A stretch of 5,692 bases of DNA from Sedimentisphaerales bacterium (lineage in GTDB: Bacteria > Planctomycetota > Phycisphaerae > Sedimentisphaerales > SM23-30), in the NCBI GenBank assembly GCA_030634605.1, contig DAOWAK010000103.1:1-5692 (forward strand), given 5' to 3'. Positions 5,332 through 5,692 of the stretch are shown piece after piece (within the stretch, counting starts at the first letter, position 1; every line of letters starts with the position of its first letter). Both the position numbers and the translations under genes were made by a program. The notes under the pieces were generated by a model. It saw nothing but the letters and a program-made list of their open reading frames with translations. It was not told the DNA's origin and did not search any database.

Positions 5332-5692
5332 ATGAGGATGGATATTTCGCAACAGATGCGAGTGGAACAGCGTATGGTGCTGGCCCCGCGGATGATCCAG
5401 TCCATGGAAATCCTTCAGCTTCCGCTGCTGGCCCTGCAGGAGCGTATCGAGCAGGAAATGCTCACCAATCCGGTGCTGGAGGAAGAGCTTCCCGCAGATT
5501 TTGACAGCCCGCCACCGGTGGACGAACAGACATCTCAAGAAATTCCCGAGGGTGAACGTACACTGCTAATCGGCCAGGATGACAGCAAAAAACGCGATTT
5601 CGAGCGGCTGGAAAATATCGGTAACGATTACGATGATTATCTGGGCCGGGCCAGTTACATCGCCAAAAAACGTACCAATGGCGAACGTGACG
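5332..5692 (+). CDS. rpoN: RNA polymerase sigma-54 factor, N-terminal part (cut by window end)
   Basis: Sigma-54 directs RNA polymerase to -24/-12 promoters and needs an AAA+ activator to open DNA. Only the first 120 codons are present; the frame is open to the window end. Residues about 5-48 are the Region I activator-interaction segment. QRMVLAPRMIQSMEILQLP, then LLALQERIEQEMLTNPVLEEE, fits the family pattern (Q-rich helix, LLQLP, ELQ...NPxLE). The acidic, variable Region II follows (from about 49: many D, E, P). The core-binding and DNA-binding domains, including the RpoN box, would lie beyond the window. The start ATG has AAGAGG (5318-5323) eight bases before it; a second ATG six bases downstream is less well spaced. 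It is 210 bases after recR, so it is probably transcribed at least partly on its own. Confidence 0.95.
   Translation, partial: MRMDISQQMRVEQRMVLAPRMIQSMEILQLPLLALQERIEQEMLTNPVLEEELPADFDSPPPVDEQTSQEIPEGERTLLIGQDDSKKRDFERLENIGNDYDDYLGRASYIAKKRTNGERD

Noticed and set aside
5302..5538. Open frame of 78 codons on the - strand opposite rpoN
   Set aside because: It is the antisense shadow of the clearly recognisable sigma-54 N-terminus.

Overview
This looks like a stretch of core bacterial chromosome. The gene order on the + strand is SRP RNA gene (ffs), dnaX, ybaB, recR and the 5' part of rpoN (sigma-54). An unrelated membrane protein gene lies upstream on the - strand. The protein style suggests a planctomycete-like bacterium, perhaps of the Phycisphaerae/Sedimentisphaerales type. 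The clues are a small N-terminal zinc ribbon of the 'MIKFRCHHCDKK...CPQC' kind on a multi-pass membrane protein, moderate GC in the genes, and the RpoN N-terminus. This assignment is inference from sequence style, not from a database search.

Layout. Bases 1-62 hold nothing I can name beyond the 3' flank of the first gene. Bases 63-1454 (-) encode a 463-residue membrane protein with two zinc ribbons, six or so predicted membrane helices and a very acidic insert; a sigma-70-like promoter sits just upstream (1472-1499). Bases 1500-1956 are AT-rich (roughly 36% GC by hand count) with no gene I can support. Bases 1957-2226 are a large, Alu-domain-containing SRP RNA closed by a perfect 8-bp end-to-end helix and followed by nine T's. 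After a 135-base spacer come dnaX (2362-4104), ybaB (4178-4519) and recR (4516-5121, overlapping ybaB by ATGA). A 210-base gap then leads to rpoN (5332 to the window end, truncated).

How the parts relate. DnaX is the clamp-loader subunit of the replicative polymerase. RecR works with RecO/RecF in gap repair. YbaB/EbfC is a nucleoid-associated protein. dnaX-ybaB-recR is a widely conserved replication/repair cluster, and SRP RNA next to dnaX is also known from other bacteria (Bacillus, for example). RpoN downstream is a separate transcription factor and probably has its own leader.

The most interesting observations are two. First, an in-frame run of nine A's lies in dnaX exactly at the junction between the ATPase/collar part and the tau-specific part, with stop codons close behind in both alternative frames. 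This predicts tau (580 aa) and gamma (about 411-414 aa) from one gene, most likely by Thermus-type transcriptional slippage. Second, the SRP RNA is of the large Bacillus-like type with a complete Alu domain. I see no mobile element, CRISPR array, defence system or clearly new multi-gene system.
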